From contig NZ_CP098813.1 of NCBI RefSeq assembly GCF_036825535.1, positions 496,001-560,000 of the forward strand: a DNA stretch of 64,000 bases. The letters are read 5' to 3'. The position numbers and the translations under genes are program-made. Within the stretch, counting starts at the first letter, position 1. Each line of letters opens with the position of its first letter. This document shows positions 54,451-63,180 of the stretch, piece after piece. This DNA is from Parasalinivibrio latis. Its GTDB lineage: Bacteria > Pseudomonadota > Gammaproteobacteria > Enterobacterales > Vibrionaceae. The notes beneath the pieces were generated by a model that was not told the DNA's origin, did not search any database, and was given only the letters and a program-made list of their open reading frames with translations.

Positions 54451-54504
54451 GCCAGTGTCCCGGTGGTACGGGTTAGCCTGTACCACTGGCACAGCAGGCT
54501 AACC
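54451..54504 (+). promoter_or_regulatory. Overlapping alternative hairpins after the binding-protein gene
   Basis: Three inverted pairs overlap: GCCAGTG 54451-54457 with CACTGGC 54484-54490; CCGGTGGTAC 54460-54469 with GTACCACTGG 54480-54489 (one G-U); and GGTTAGCCTG 54471-54480 with CAGGCTAACC 54495-54504. The first two can stack, but the third excludes the second. It may act as a switch or a decay barrier between the binding-protein and permease cistrons. Confidence 0.6.
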
Positions 54505-54531
54505 GTCTCACTGAGATAAAGGGATGAAAAT

Positions 54532-55500
54532 ATGGACGTTGCAGTACCCCGCACAATCTGGGAACGGGCAGGGCGCTCCAAGCAGCTTTTTCTGGTTTTG
54601 CTGCTTGTGGCTCTGATAGCCGGGCTCGGCCTGGCCTCCGACAAATTCCTGACCCCGGCAAACATCATCGCTGTATTGCACCAGTCATCCCTGGTGCTGA
54701 CTGTTGCGGTTGGCATGACGTTGTTGCTGATTTCCGGTGAAGTGGATATCTCCGTGGGTGCGGCTATGGGGTTTGCATCCTGCATTGTGATGGATGTGGT
54801 TAACAAGACCCACAGCCTTACGGCGGGCATTGCAGCAGGCATCGGGTTTGGCATTCTGGTTGGCGCATTCAACGGGTTGGTAGCCACCCGCCTGAAGGTT
54901 AATTCCCTGATAGGTACCATCGCCACCATGATGATTTTGCAGGGCGGTGTCTTCCTGTACACCCGGGAAGCCGTGCAGAACCATCACCAGCTCCCGGCAT
55001 TTGCCGATGTGGCAACCGGCTTTTGGATGGGCATTCCCATCCCGGTCATCATTTCTGCCATTGCTGTATTACTGGGTGCCGTGCTGCTTTCCAAAACCCG
55101 GCAGGGACGCTTGATAACGGCCGTTGGTGCCAATGCAAATGCCGCCAAACTGTCCGGCATCTCTCCCGGCAGGGTCAAACTCACAGCCTTTATCATCCTT
55201 GGTGCGCTGGTCGGTGTTGCTGCCGTCATCCTCGCGTCACTGCTCAATGCCGGGCAACCCACTGCTGGGAAAGGGTTTGAACTGATCGTTATCGCAGCAG
55301 TATTGCTTGGCGGTACCAGCCTTTTTGGCGGCAGCGGCTCCATTTTAGGCACCGTGCTTGCTGTCTTTATCCTCAAGATCATTGATAACGGCATCATCAT
55401 CCTCGGTTGGAACCAGGACTGGCAAATTATCATCCCCGGCGTGTTCCTGATTTTGGCGGTTTACCTCGACATGCTGAGGAGGAGGCCTGACGATGAGTAG
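54532..55500 (+). CDS. CUT2-type sugar ABC permease (RbsC-like), first
   Basis: A 322-residue protein with about ten membrane segments. Family motifs: VGMTLLLISGEVDISVGAAMGFAS, FNGLVATRLKVNSLIGTIATM and VLLGGTSLFGGSGSILGTVLAVFIL. Its end overlaps the ATPase start by 8 bases. Confidence 0.92.
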   Translation: MDVAVPRTIWERAGRSKQLFLVLLLVALIAGLGLASDKFLTPANIIAVLHQSSLVLTVAVGMTLLLISGEVDISVGAAMGFASCIVMDVVNKTHSLTAGIAAGIGFGILVGAFNGLVATRLKVNSLIGTIATMMILQGGVFLYTREAVQNHHQLPAFADVATGFWMGIPIPVIISAIAVLLGAVLLSKTRQGRLITAVGANANAAKLSGISPGRVKLTAFIILGALVGVAAVILASLLNAGQPTAGKGFELIVIAAVLLGGTSLFGGSGSILGTVLAVFILKIIDNGIIILGWNQDWQIIIPGVFLILAVYLDMLRRRPDDE

Positions 55501-56983
55501 CGCTTCAGAGATCATCCGGATTGAAGGCCTCAGCAAGGCTTTCCCAGGTGTAAAAGCTCTCGACAACGTCTCACTGGAACTGTTCCCCGGCGAAGTTCTC
55601 GCCCTGATTGGGGAAAACGGGGCAGGAAAATCGACCTTGATAAAAATCCTCTGTGGGGTTTTCCCTCAGGATGACGGGCATATTTTCCTCAGCGGCGAGA
55701 AGGTTGCATTCAGTTCGCCATCCGATGCATTGAACGCCGGGTTAAAGCCGGTGTTCCAGGAGATCGCCCTGATCCCCGAATTTACCGTCGCTGAAAACAT
55801 CTTTATGGAGTCGCACCCACGTACGGCATTGGGGACGGTAGACTGGAAACTCATCCGGCAGGAAGCTTCTGTGCTGTTTGACCGCCTTGGGTTCGATTTA
55901 AACCCGGATACCAAGGTCGGTGACCTGCCCATCAGCCAGCAACAACTGGTGGAAATATCCCGCGCCATCAGCAGCGATGCCAAGGTGGTTGTCATGGACG
56001 AGCCGACGTCATCACTCAGCCCGGCAGAAATTCGCAACCTCTTTATCGTCATCCGGAAACTGACAAGCCTTGGCATTGCCGTTATCTACGTCAGCCACAA
56101 ACTTGAAGAGCTTTTTGAAATATCAGACCGCTGCGTTGTGCTGCGCGACGGTTGCCTGGTTTCAACCAAACCCACCCGTGAACACACTCATGCCAGCCTG
56201 ATAACTGACATGGTCGGCCGGGAAATTGACGACCTTTTTCCAAAAACCGAGCACACCTCCGGACCGCTCCGTCTGGAGGTAAACGGGTTGAGTACTCCGG
56301 ACAAACTGCACGACATCAGCTTCAGCGCCAAAACCGGGGAAGTCGTGGGATTTTTTGGCCTGGTTGGCGCAGGCCGGACTGAGCTCGCCAAGGCGCTGGT
56401 AGGTTTTGACGATATCAGTGAAGGCAGCATCGTCGTCAACAACGAACACCTTTCACCCCACACCACCGAGCGCGCAAAGGCACTCGGCATCGGCCTGATG
56501 AGTGAAGACAGGAAGGAAGAGGGCCTGATGCTGGAAGCCAGTGTCATGGACAACATGAGCCTGGCTTCCCTCGATAAACTGAGCCAGCACGGTTTTGTCG
56601 CAGCGGGTGAAGAAGAGGCCGCCTGCCAGGAGTACGTGGAACAGTTCAAAATCAAAATCACCTCTCTGGCACAACTGACAAACACGCTGTCCGGTGGCAA
56701 TCAGCAAAAGGTCATGCTGTCACGCTGGCTGATGTACGGGCTGTCGGTACTGATTGTTGACGAACCCACCCGGGGCATTGATGTCGGGGCAAAGTCTGAG
56801 ATTTATACCTTGATAGACAGCCTTGCATCGCAAGGGATGTGTATTGTCATCATGACCTCTGAAATGCCAGAGCTTTTGGGAATGTGCGACCGGATAGTCG
56901 TAATGTCACAGGGACGAATCACAGCGGAATTTGATCGCAGTGAGGCAACACAGGAGAAGATTCTGGATGCAGCAATTAGATGA
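55493..56983 (+). CDS. CUT2-type double ABC ATPase (RbsA-like)
   Basis: A 496-residue protein of two nucleotide-binding domains. Domain 1: GENGAGKSTLIK, MDEPTSSLSPAEI, ISQQQLVEISRA. Domain 2 has the usual degenerate Walker A (GLVGAGRTELA) and a full LSGGNQQKVMLSRWL and VDEPTRGIDVG. This asymmetry is normal for sugar importers with one ATPase chain. Overlaps both permease genes. Confidence 0.95.
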   Translation: MSSASEIIRIEGLSKAFPGVKALDNVSLELFPGEVLALIGENGAGKSTLIKILCGVFPQDDGHIFLSGEKVAFSSPSDALNAGLKPVFQEIALIPEFTVAENIFMESHPRTALGTVDWKLIRQEASVLFDRLGFDLNPDTKVGDLPISQQQLVEISRAISSDAKVVVMDEPTSSLSPAEIRNLFIVIRKLTSLGIAVIYVSHKLEELFEISDRCVVLRDGCLVSTKPTREHTHASLITDMVGREIDDLFPKTEHTSGPLRLEVNGLSTPDKLHDISFSAKTGEVVGFFGLVGAGRTELAKALVGFDDISEGSIVVNNEHLSPHTTERAKALGIGLMSEDRKEEGLMLEASVMDNMSLASLDKLSQHGFVAAGEEEAACQEYVEQFKIKITSLAQLTNTLSGGNQQKVMLSRWLMYGLSVLIVDEPTRGIDVGAKSEIYTLIDSLASQGMCIVIMTSEMPELLGMCDRIVVMSQGRITAEFDRSEATQEKILDAAIR

Positions 56984-57965
56984 AAAAGTCCTGACCCCAC
57001 CGGAGCCAGCAAAGCCATCGTTGTGGGCAAGCCTGACCCGACGTAACGAGTTTGCACTTGCGGTATCACTGGTCGCCATCGTGGTGGTTTTCTCCCTGCT
57101 GTCTGAACACTTTTTCTCTGTCCGGAACCTCACCAACGTATTGGGACAGGCATCGATCATCCTGACCCTGGCTCTGGGTGTCAGCATCGTGTTTATTTCC
57201 GGGGAAGTGGATATTTCGGTCGGGTCATTGGTTGCCGCCGTCGCAATCCCCCTGATTGAGGTGATGAACGCCACCGGTTCAATGGAGCTGGGCATTGCCA
57301 GTGCACTGCTTTGCGGGCTGGCGATTGGGGTTATCAATGGCTACCTGGCGGTCTACCTTCGCATCAACTCCCTGATTGTGACGCTGGGCACCCTGTTTAT
57401 TATCCGGGGTGCGGTGTATCTCTATACCGGCAAAAAAGCCATTGCAGATGACATCTACCTTGAGTCATTTTTCCTGCTCGGGAACGGGCGTTTTGCCGAC
57501 ATCCTCCCCTACCCGGCGCTCATTGCCGGCATCATGGTTGTGCTGCTCGCAGTCATGCTGCGGCACACACGGTTCGGGCGCAAGGTGTATGCCATCGGCA
57601 GTGATGCAAAAGTGGCCCGGCTTGCCGGGTACAACGTAAAGCGGGTCAAATTCACCTGTTTTGTACTCTGTTCCCTCACCGCCACTATCGGCGGCATCTT
57701 GCTCGCTTCCCGCCTTGGCTCTGCCGTCCACCTTGCCGGTATCGGGTATGAATTCCAGGCCGTAGCGGCGGCGGTATTGGGAGGAATCAGTCTCGCCGGG
57801 GGCATTGGCAGCCTGTGGGGCGTGCTGCTGGGCGTCCTGATACTGGCGTTTGTTTCCAACGGGCTGGGCATGCTTGGCGCGCCAACGGAATGGCAGCTAG
57901 TGGTGACCGGCATCGTCATCATTATTGCTGTCGCGCTGGATTCGGTTAAGAAAAAACATCAATAG
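56967..57965 (+). CDS. CUT2-type sugar ABC permease (RbsC-like), second
   Basis: About 332 residues with ALGVSIVFISGEVDISVGSLVAAV, INGYLAVYLRINSLIVTLGTLFI and VLGGISLAGGIGSLWGVLLGVLIL. Two different permeases imply a heterodimeric channel. It overlaps the ATPase end by 17 bases, with AGGAGA upstream of the ATG at 56967. Confidence 0.92.
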   Translation: MQQLDEKVLTPPEPAKPSLWASLTRRNEFALAVSLVAIVVVFSLLSEHFFSVRNLTNVLGQASIILTLALGVSIVFISGEVDISVGSLVAAVAIPLIEVMNATGSMELGIASALLCGLAIGVINGYLAVYLRINSLIVTLGTLFIIRGAVYLYTGKKAIADDIYLESFFLLGNGRFADILPYPALIAGIMVVLLAVMLRHTRFGRKVYAIGSDAKVARLAGYNVKRVKFTCFVLCSLTATIGGILLASRLGSAVHLAGIGYEFQAVAAAVLGGISLAGGIGSLWGVLLGVLILAFVSNGLGMLGAPTEWQLVVTGIVIIIAVALDSVKKKHQ

Positions 57966-57974
57966 GAGGACATC

Positions 57975-58769
57975 ATGGACAGACTTGCAGGAAAAGTAGC
58001 CATTGTCACCGGATCAGCCGATGGCATTGGGCGGGTGATTGCCAAAACCATGGCAGCCGAAGGGGCAACGGTCATATTAGGGGATATTCAGCAGGAAAAG
58101 GGGAAATCTGCAGAGGCTGAAATTACCTCGTCCGGCGGCACTGCCCTGTTCATCCAGACCAATGTCGGCCTGGAAGCCGACATGAAAAACCTGATTGATA
58201 CAACAGTATCCACGTTTGGCAAACTGGATATCCTGGTCAACAACGCCGCAGCCGCCATTGGCGGGGTGCCGATCTACGAGATGACAGAACAGGAATACCA
58301 GGACATTCTTGCCATCAATTTCAGCAGCGTGTTCCGCGGTTGCAAGTTTGCCATTCCCTACATGATGGAAAACGGCGGGGGAGCCATCGTCAACATGGCT
58401 TCTGCGCAGGCACACAATGGGCTTCAGGGGTGGAGCGCCTATGCTGCCATTAAAGGCGGTATTATCTCCCTGACCACACAACTGGCTGTGGAGTTTGGCC
58501 CCCACAACATCCGGGTCAATACCATCTCTCCCGGCACCATCAACACACCCATGGTGGCACAGGTCATCCGGGAAAGCCCCGAAGGGGACAAAATCATGGA
58601 TGCCTTTGTCGGCATGCACCCTATCGGGCGTATCGGCAAGCCGGAAGAAATTGCAGAAGCTGCGGTTTACCTAGCCTCCGATGCTGCCGGGTTCACCACA
58701 GGAGCCGATCTCCGGGTTGACGGAGGGCTTTGTATCACCGCGCGCTATTCAGTGGGTGAGACAGGTTAA
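57975..58769 (+). CDS. Short-chain dehydrogenase/reductase
   Basis: A 264-residue classical SDR: TGSADGIG cofactor loop, LGDIQQ (Asp at the end of the second strand favours NAD over NADP), LVNNAAAAIGG, catalytic Ser in NMASAQAHNG and YAAIK. It would oxidise the imported sugar or alcohol; paired with the beta-propeller lactonase of the same operon, sugar to lactone is attractive. GGAGG ribosome site, 9 bases after the permease. Confidence 0.92.
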   Translation: MDRLAGKVAIVTGSADGIGRVIAKTMAAEGATVILGDIQQEKGKSAEAEITSSGGTALFIQTNVGLEADMKNLIDTTVSTFGKLDILVNNAAAAIGGVPIYEMTEQEYQDILAINFSSVFRGCKFAIPYMMENGGGAIVNMASAQAHNGLQGWSAYAAIKGGIISLTTQLAVEFGPHNIRVNTISPGTINTPMVAQVIRESPEGDKIMDAFVGMHPIGRIGKPEEIAEAAVYLASDAAGFTTGADLRVDGGLCITARYSVGETG

Positions 58770-58800
58770 CAGCCGTCAGTCACCTGACAAGGGAGAAGCC

Positions 58801-60573
58801 ATGAACCTGGTCAAGAACAACCGCCCCGAGTTTCTGCCGCTTAAGGATTTGGCAGCGAGAGTGGACTCCGGCAGCCGGATTTCTGTCGGGGGCCACCACT
58901 TTGCCCGCCTGCCCATTGCGCTGGTTCGCGCTGTCTGCGCCCAGAAAACACAGGATCTTCGCTACTTCAACTGGGCGGGCGGACTGCCACTGGAGTTGTT
59001 GCTCGAAGCTGGCGCGGTAAAAAGCATCGATATTTGCTTCTCAAGCCTGGATATCTTCGGGCTGGCCCCAAAATTCCGCAAGGCCGTGGAAAGCGGTGAA
59101 ATACCTATGACAGACTGGCCTGCGCTGGCACTTATTCAAAGCCTGCGTGCCACAGAGCAGAACCTGCCCTTCCTGCCGATGCAGAGCCCCGAGGGCTCTG
59201 AGCTCAACAACACCTGCCCGGCACTGGTTCCCTACCACGACGCCCAAAGTAACCAGATGCTTTCTCTGGTGCGTGCCATGTCCACCGATGTCTTTTTGCT
59301 CCATGCACCCAGGGCTGACGAAAACGGCAATGTTGAGTTGTACGGTGCCCACTCCCTCGACAAACTTGTGGCTGGGGCTGCCGGACAGGTACTGGTCACT
59401 GTGGAAGAAATTATCCCTGCTGGCACGTTGCAGCAAGGCCCCCGCAACTTCGTGATCCCCCGAAACCGTATTTCGGCGATTTCAAAGGTTCCCGGTGGCG
59501 CATACCCCTGCTCTTGCCTGCCCTATTACACCACTGATTACCGAAGGCTGATGGACATCGTTTTTGACAAAGAAGCGGTTCTTTTCGACGAACTGGCTCC
59601 CTCAAATGAGGGGATTCCGCCTTTTATCCGGCAAGCCGCCAGCCTCCCGGCGCGCTGCTATTTTTCGTTACAACGGTCCGTTGTAAAGGCCAGACAACCA
59701 GAACAGGCAACCGTTGATGAGCTGATGACAATCCGGGTTGCGCGGCTTCTCGACAATAACAGCTACGCCAGTGCCGGTGCAGTTTCCCCCCTTGCCAATG
59801 TCGCTTACCGTCTGGCAAAAAGACTCCATGCGCCGGACCTGATTCTCACCACATTCAGCGGCGGTACCGTGGACGTGGATGCCGGTACCCTTTCCCTGAC
59901 CATGCTGGAAGCGATGGATACCCACAGTGCAGTCAGCCATACCGGCGGGGAGGACACCTACTGGAACACCTACCAGGGCAGCCTTGTCAGCCATGAAATT
60001 GTCGGGACGGCGCAGATTGACGCCCAGGGGTTTACCAACACCCTCTCTATTTCCAAACCGGACGGAGGCCAGGTGCGCCTGCCCGGTCAGGGCGGTATGG
60101 CAGATGTTGCCAACATGCACCAACACTTCATTGTGTATGTTCCCCGCCACAACCCGAATGCCTTGGTAGAAAACGTGGAAATTTGCAGTGCCGGACGCAG
60201 CATCCTGACAGAACAGCAACGCCTGCGCTATGGTTACCGACCCGGCAAGGTGGCATTGATTACCAACCTTTGCCTGTTTGAATATGATGAACAGGCCGGT
60301 CAGTTTGTCGTGACAGAAACCATGCCGGGTGCAAGCCGGGAGGAAATTGTCCGGCAAACCGGCTTTAAGGTGATATTTGCAGATAACTGTAAAACGATGG
60401 CCGAACCGACAGCGGAAGAACTTCGGGTTCTCAGAACCGTTATCGACCCCCTCGGTATCCGTCGGCTGGAATTTGTCAGCGCCAAGGAAAGGCAAAGTCT
60501 TATCAGGGAAATTATCAGCGCAGACCGGAAGCTTGCCGCCAAAACGGTCGAACAGGAACAACAAAACCAATAA
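58801..60573 (+). CDS. Fused GctA/GctB-like CoA-transferase-fold protein lacking the catalytic Glu
   Basis: A 590-residue fusion of two family I CoA-transferase domains, alpha (about 1-280, HAPRADENGNVELYGAHSLDKLVAGAAGQVLVTVEEI) and beta (about 300-570, IVGTAQIDAQGFTNTLSI, GQGGMADVANMHQHFIVY). In glutaconate CoA-transferase the beta domain has APD-x5-ESG with the catalytic Glu; here the aligned stretch is APD-x5-FSG with Phe352. A normal glutamyl-CoA cycle is thus unlikely. Relatives that lost this Glu include IpdAB, a hydrolase of ring CoA thioesters. The ATG at 58801 has GGGAGAAG upstream. Confidence 0.85.
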   Translation: MNLVKNNRPEFLPLKDLAARVDSGSRISVGGHHFARLPIALVRAVCAQKTQDLRYFNWAGGLPLELLLEAGAVKSIDICFSSLDIFGLAPKFRKAVESGEIPMTDWPALALIQSLRATEQNLPFLPMQSPEGSELNNTCPALVPYHDAQSNQMLSLVRAMSTDVFLLHAPRADENGNVELYGAHSLDKLVAGAAGQVLVTVEEIIPAGTLQQGPRNFVIPRNRISAISKVPGGAYPCSCLPYYTTDYRRLMDIVFDKEAVLFDELAPSNEGIPPFIRQAASLPARCYFSLQRSVVKARQPEQATVDELMTIRVARLLDNNSYASAGAVSPLANVAYRLAKRLHAPDLILTTFSGGTVDVDAGTLSLTMLEAMDTHSAVSHTGGEDTYWNTYQGSLVSHEIVGTAQIDAQGFTNTLSISKPDGGQVRLPGQGGMADVANMHQHFIVYVPRHNPNALVENVEICSAGRSILTEQQRLRYGYRPGKVALITNLCLFEYDEQAGQFVVTETMPGASREEIVRQTGFKVIFADNCKTMAEPTAEELRVLRTVIDPLGIRRLEFVSAKERQSLIREIISADRKLAAKTVEQEQQNQ

Positions 60574-60587
60574 CACACGGATGACAC

Positions 60588-61349
60588 ATGGACAAAAGTG
60601 AAACCAAATATTCAGTTCCAGCGGTAGACAAAGCACTCAGCGTACTGGAACTGCTGGCAGAAAGCCCGGATGGCGCAACCCAGTCAGAGATCGCCCGAAA
60701 GCTCGGACGCTCTGTAACCAGCCTGTACCGGGTTTTCCAGGTGCTGGAACACCGGGGGTACATCTATTCAAGTGGCCCGAAATCCACTTACCACCTCTCC
60801 CTGAAAATGTTTGAAGTGGCAAACCGGCACTACCCGGTGCAAACCCTGGTTGAAGCAGCCCATGTTGAAGTAAAAGCAGTATGTAAAACCACCTTGCAAA
60901 GCTGCCACCTCGCGCTGCTCAACGGCCTGGAAATCACCATTATCCACCAGCAGGATCCTCCACTGGGTACACACTACTCCGTCGCAACAGGCAGCCGGTA
61001 CCCGGCGCTGGAAACCAGTTCCGGTGCTGTTCTGGTCGCCTATTCTGACCGGGAAATCCAGCAGGCATTTTTCGACAGCCTGACAACGGAAACCGAAAAA
61101 GCCGCACTTAAAAACCGGCTGGACAGTATTGTCCGTAACGGGAGTGAAAGACTGCAGTCTGAAGTTGTCCCCGGCATCCTCAACCTCTCTGTCCCGGTAT
61201 TCGACTACACATCCAGCATTGCCGGCGTCGTCACTATCCCATTCCTGTCCCAGAAATATGCGCAGGAAACCCAGCCGGATGAAGCGCTGGAAATGCTGAA
61301 AAACGCCTGCAAGGTGATATCGAGGAACCTGGGCTACAAAGGCACGTAA
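60588..61349 (+). CDS. IclR-family transcriptional regulator
   Basis: A 253-residue regulator. Winged helix: VPAVDKALSVLELLAESPDGATQSEIARKLGRSVTSLYRVFQVLEHRGYI; the effector domain follows (about 85-250; LPALETSSGAVLVA-like stretch at residues 140-150). IclR proteins sense small acids. Placed inside the operon, it probably controls it from the promoter before 50925. Confidence 0.92.
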   Translation: MDKSETKYSVPAVDKALSVLELLAESPDGATQSEIARKLGRSVTSLYRVFQVLEHRGYIYSSGPKSTYHLSLKMFEVANRHYPVQTLVEAAHVEVKAVCKTTLQSCHLALLNGLEITIIHQQDPPLGTHYSVATGSRYPALETSSGAVLVAYSDREIQQAFFDSLTTETEKAALKNRLDSIVRNGSERLQSEVVPGILNLSVPVFDYTSSIAGVVTIPFLSQKYAQETQPDEALEMLKNACKVISRNLGYKGT

Positions 61350-61370
61350 TCTCATACGAGGGGAATGAAA

Positions 61371-62438
61371 ATGAAGTTAGGTTTTGGGCTCTACAAACAC
61401 ATGCTGACCGCAGAAAACTATGCGTTTGCCCGTCAGTGCAGTGCAACGCATATTGTGGCGCACCTTACCGACTACTTTGCCAAATCCCCTTCCCTTCCTG
61501 GTCAGCAGAAGGACGGCTGGGGCTATACCCAGGGTGATAAATCCCCGTGGACCAAAGCGGGTTTACAGTCACTGAAATCCGACATTGAAGCGGCAGACCT
61601 TCAACTGGCAGCGATCGAAAACTTCGACCCGGCACACTGGTATGACGTTCTTCTCGGCGGACCTGAGCGCGACCGGCAACTCGACGATCTGGCGCAGATC
61701 ATCCGCAATATGGGCGACGTCGGCATTCCTGTGATGGGATACAACTTTTCCATCGCTGGGGTTTGTGGCTGGTACGAAGGAGAGCTTGCACGCGCCGGGG
61801 CCCGGAGTGTCGGCCTGCGGGAAGAGGATGCCCTTTCCCTCAGCCCGGTACCGAATGGCATGATCTGGAACATGGTGTATGACGAAAATGCACCGGAAGG
61901 GCATATCCCACCAGTATCTTCCGACCAGATTTGGGAAAACTACCACTATTTCCTTGATGTCTTGCTTCCGGTTGCTGAAAAAGCCGGGGTACGGCTGGCA
62001 GCCCACCCAGACGACCCGCCAATGCCGGTAATGCGTGGCCATGCCCGTCTGGTGTACCAGCCCCGTTTTTACGACAAGTCTTTCCGGGAGCGCCCCTCCC
62101 CCAGCAACTGTGCTGAACTCTGTTTGGGAACCGTAGCAGAGATGAGCGAGAGCACCGTCTATGACGAAGTGGAACGCTGGTGCCGGGATGACAAAATTGG
62201 CTATATCCACCTCAGGAATGTCAAAGGCAAAGTGCCCGACTACCGGGAGGTCTTTATCGACGAAGGGGATATTGATGTCCAGCATATCCTGCGCATCTTG
62301 AAAGATAACAGCTATTCCGGCGTCATCATCCCTGATCATACACCCCAGATGAGTTGCAACGCGTCATGGCATGCAGGCATGGCCTATGCCATGGGCTATA
62401 TCCGTGCCTCACTGAAAAGTCTCGGCGTGGCAGCCTGA
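61371..62438 (+). CDS. UxuA-type mannonate dehydratase-like enzyme
   Basis: About 355 residues of a TIM barrel. The metal sites of mannonate dehydratase are all visible: AHPDDPP, the Cys in NCAELCLG, the His in YIHLRNVKG and DH in IIPDHTPQM. UxuA dehydrates D-mannonate to 2-keto-3-deoxygluconate; this protein is shorter than E. coli UxuA (394) and divergent at the start, so another aldonate is possible. The ATG at 61371 is better spaced from GAGGGG than that at 61365. Confidence 0.83.
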   Translation: MKLGFGLYKHMLTAENYAFARQCSATHIVAHLTDYFAKSPSLPGQQKDGWGYTQGDKSPWTKAGLQSLKSDIEAADLQLAAIENFDPAHWYDVLLGGPERDRQLDDLAQIIRNMGDVGIPVMGYNFSIAGVCGWYEGELARAGARSVGLREEDALSLSPVPNGMIWNMVYDENAPEGHIPPVSSDQIWENYHYFLDVLLPVAEKAGVRLAAHPDDPPMPVMRGHARLVYQPRFYDKSFRERPSPSNCAELCLGTVAEMSESTVYDEVERWCRDDKIGYIHLRNVKGKVPDYREVFIDEGDIDVQHILRILKDNSYSGVIIPDHTPQMSCNASWHAGMAYAMGYIRASLKSLGVAA

Positions 62439-62477
62439 CCGCACCATCACTGATACTGCCCGGAGTAAGGAGTCCTT

Positions 62478-63173
62478 ATGCAAAAGCAATCCCAGCAGGA
62501 CAACGTTGATTTTTGCCTCATGAGGGAAAAACTGTTCAGTGCCGTTATCGGCGATGTGATGGACAAAATGGGGTATACCCGTCAGTTCCTCCCACCCTAT
62601 CTTTCACCGCTGGACAGAAGCATGGTGATTGCCGGGCGCGCGATGCCGGTGCTGGAAGCAGACGTTTTCAGCGAAACCGAGAAGCACACTGCAAACCCCC
62701 TTATGCGGCAGCCTTTCGGCCTGATGTTCGAGGCACTCGACAGCCTGAAAAAGGATGATGTGTATATCTGCACCGGGGCCTCACCCAGCTATGCCCTGTG
62801 GGGCGGCCTGATGTCGACAAGGGCACTCAGGCTGGAAGCAGCCGGTGCGGTACTCGACGGATACCTGCGCGACAGCAATGAAATACTTTCTCTCAATTTT
62901 CCGGTAGCAAGCCGTGGCTGTTACGCTCAGGATCAAGGCCCAAGGGGCAAAGTTATCGATTACAACGTCCCAATCCGTATTGGGCAGGTCAATATCAATC
63001 CGGGCGACATCATCTTTGGCGATTGCGACGGTGTATTGTGCATTCCACAGGAAATTGAAGCCGAGGTGCTGGCAAAAGCCCATGAGAAAGTCCGGGGCGA
63101 AAACAAAGTCCGGGAAGCCCTTAACCAGGGAATGAGCACCGTCGAGGCATTCGAGAAATTTGGCATTATGTGA
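62478..63173 (+). CDS. RraA-like protein, possible 2-oxo-acid aldolase (second copy)
   Basis: A 231-residue protein of the RraA/HMG-aldolase fold. Motifs: LFSAVIGDVMDKMGY, the RD motif in LDGYLRDSNEI and GDIIFGDCDGVLCIP. Only the overall fold is shared with the RraA-like protein at 1158-1907. It follows the dehydratase by 39 bases and precedes a lactonase by 7. A retro-aldol cleavage of the dehydratase product is a reasonable guess. Confidence 0.8.
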   Translation: MQKQSQQDNVDFCLMREKLFSAVIGDVMDKMGYTRQFLPPYLSPLDRSMVIAGRAMPVLEADVFSETEKHTANPLMRQPFGLMFEALDSLKKDDVYICTGASPSYALWGGLMSTRALRLEAAGAVLDGYLRDSNEILSLNFPVASRGCYAQDQGPRGKVIDYNVPIRIGQVNINPGDIIFGDCDGVLCIPQEIEAEVLAKAHEKVRGENKVREALNQGMSTVEAFEKFGIM

Positions 63174-63180
63174 GGCGAAA

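Noticed and set aside
59668..60636. 322-codon reverse-strand open frame opposite the GctAB-like gene
   Set aside because: Antisense shadow of a well-supported coding gene; no recognisable domain.
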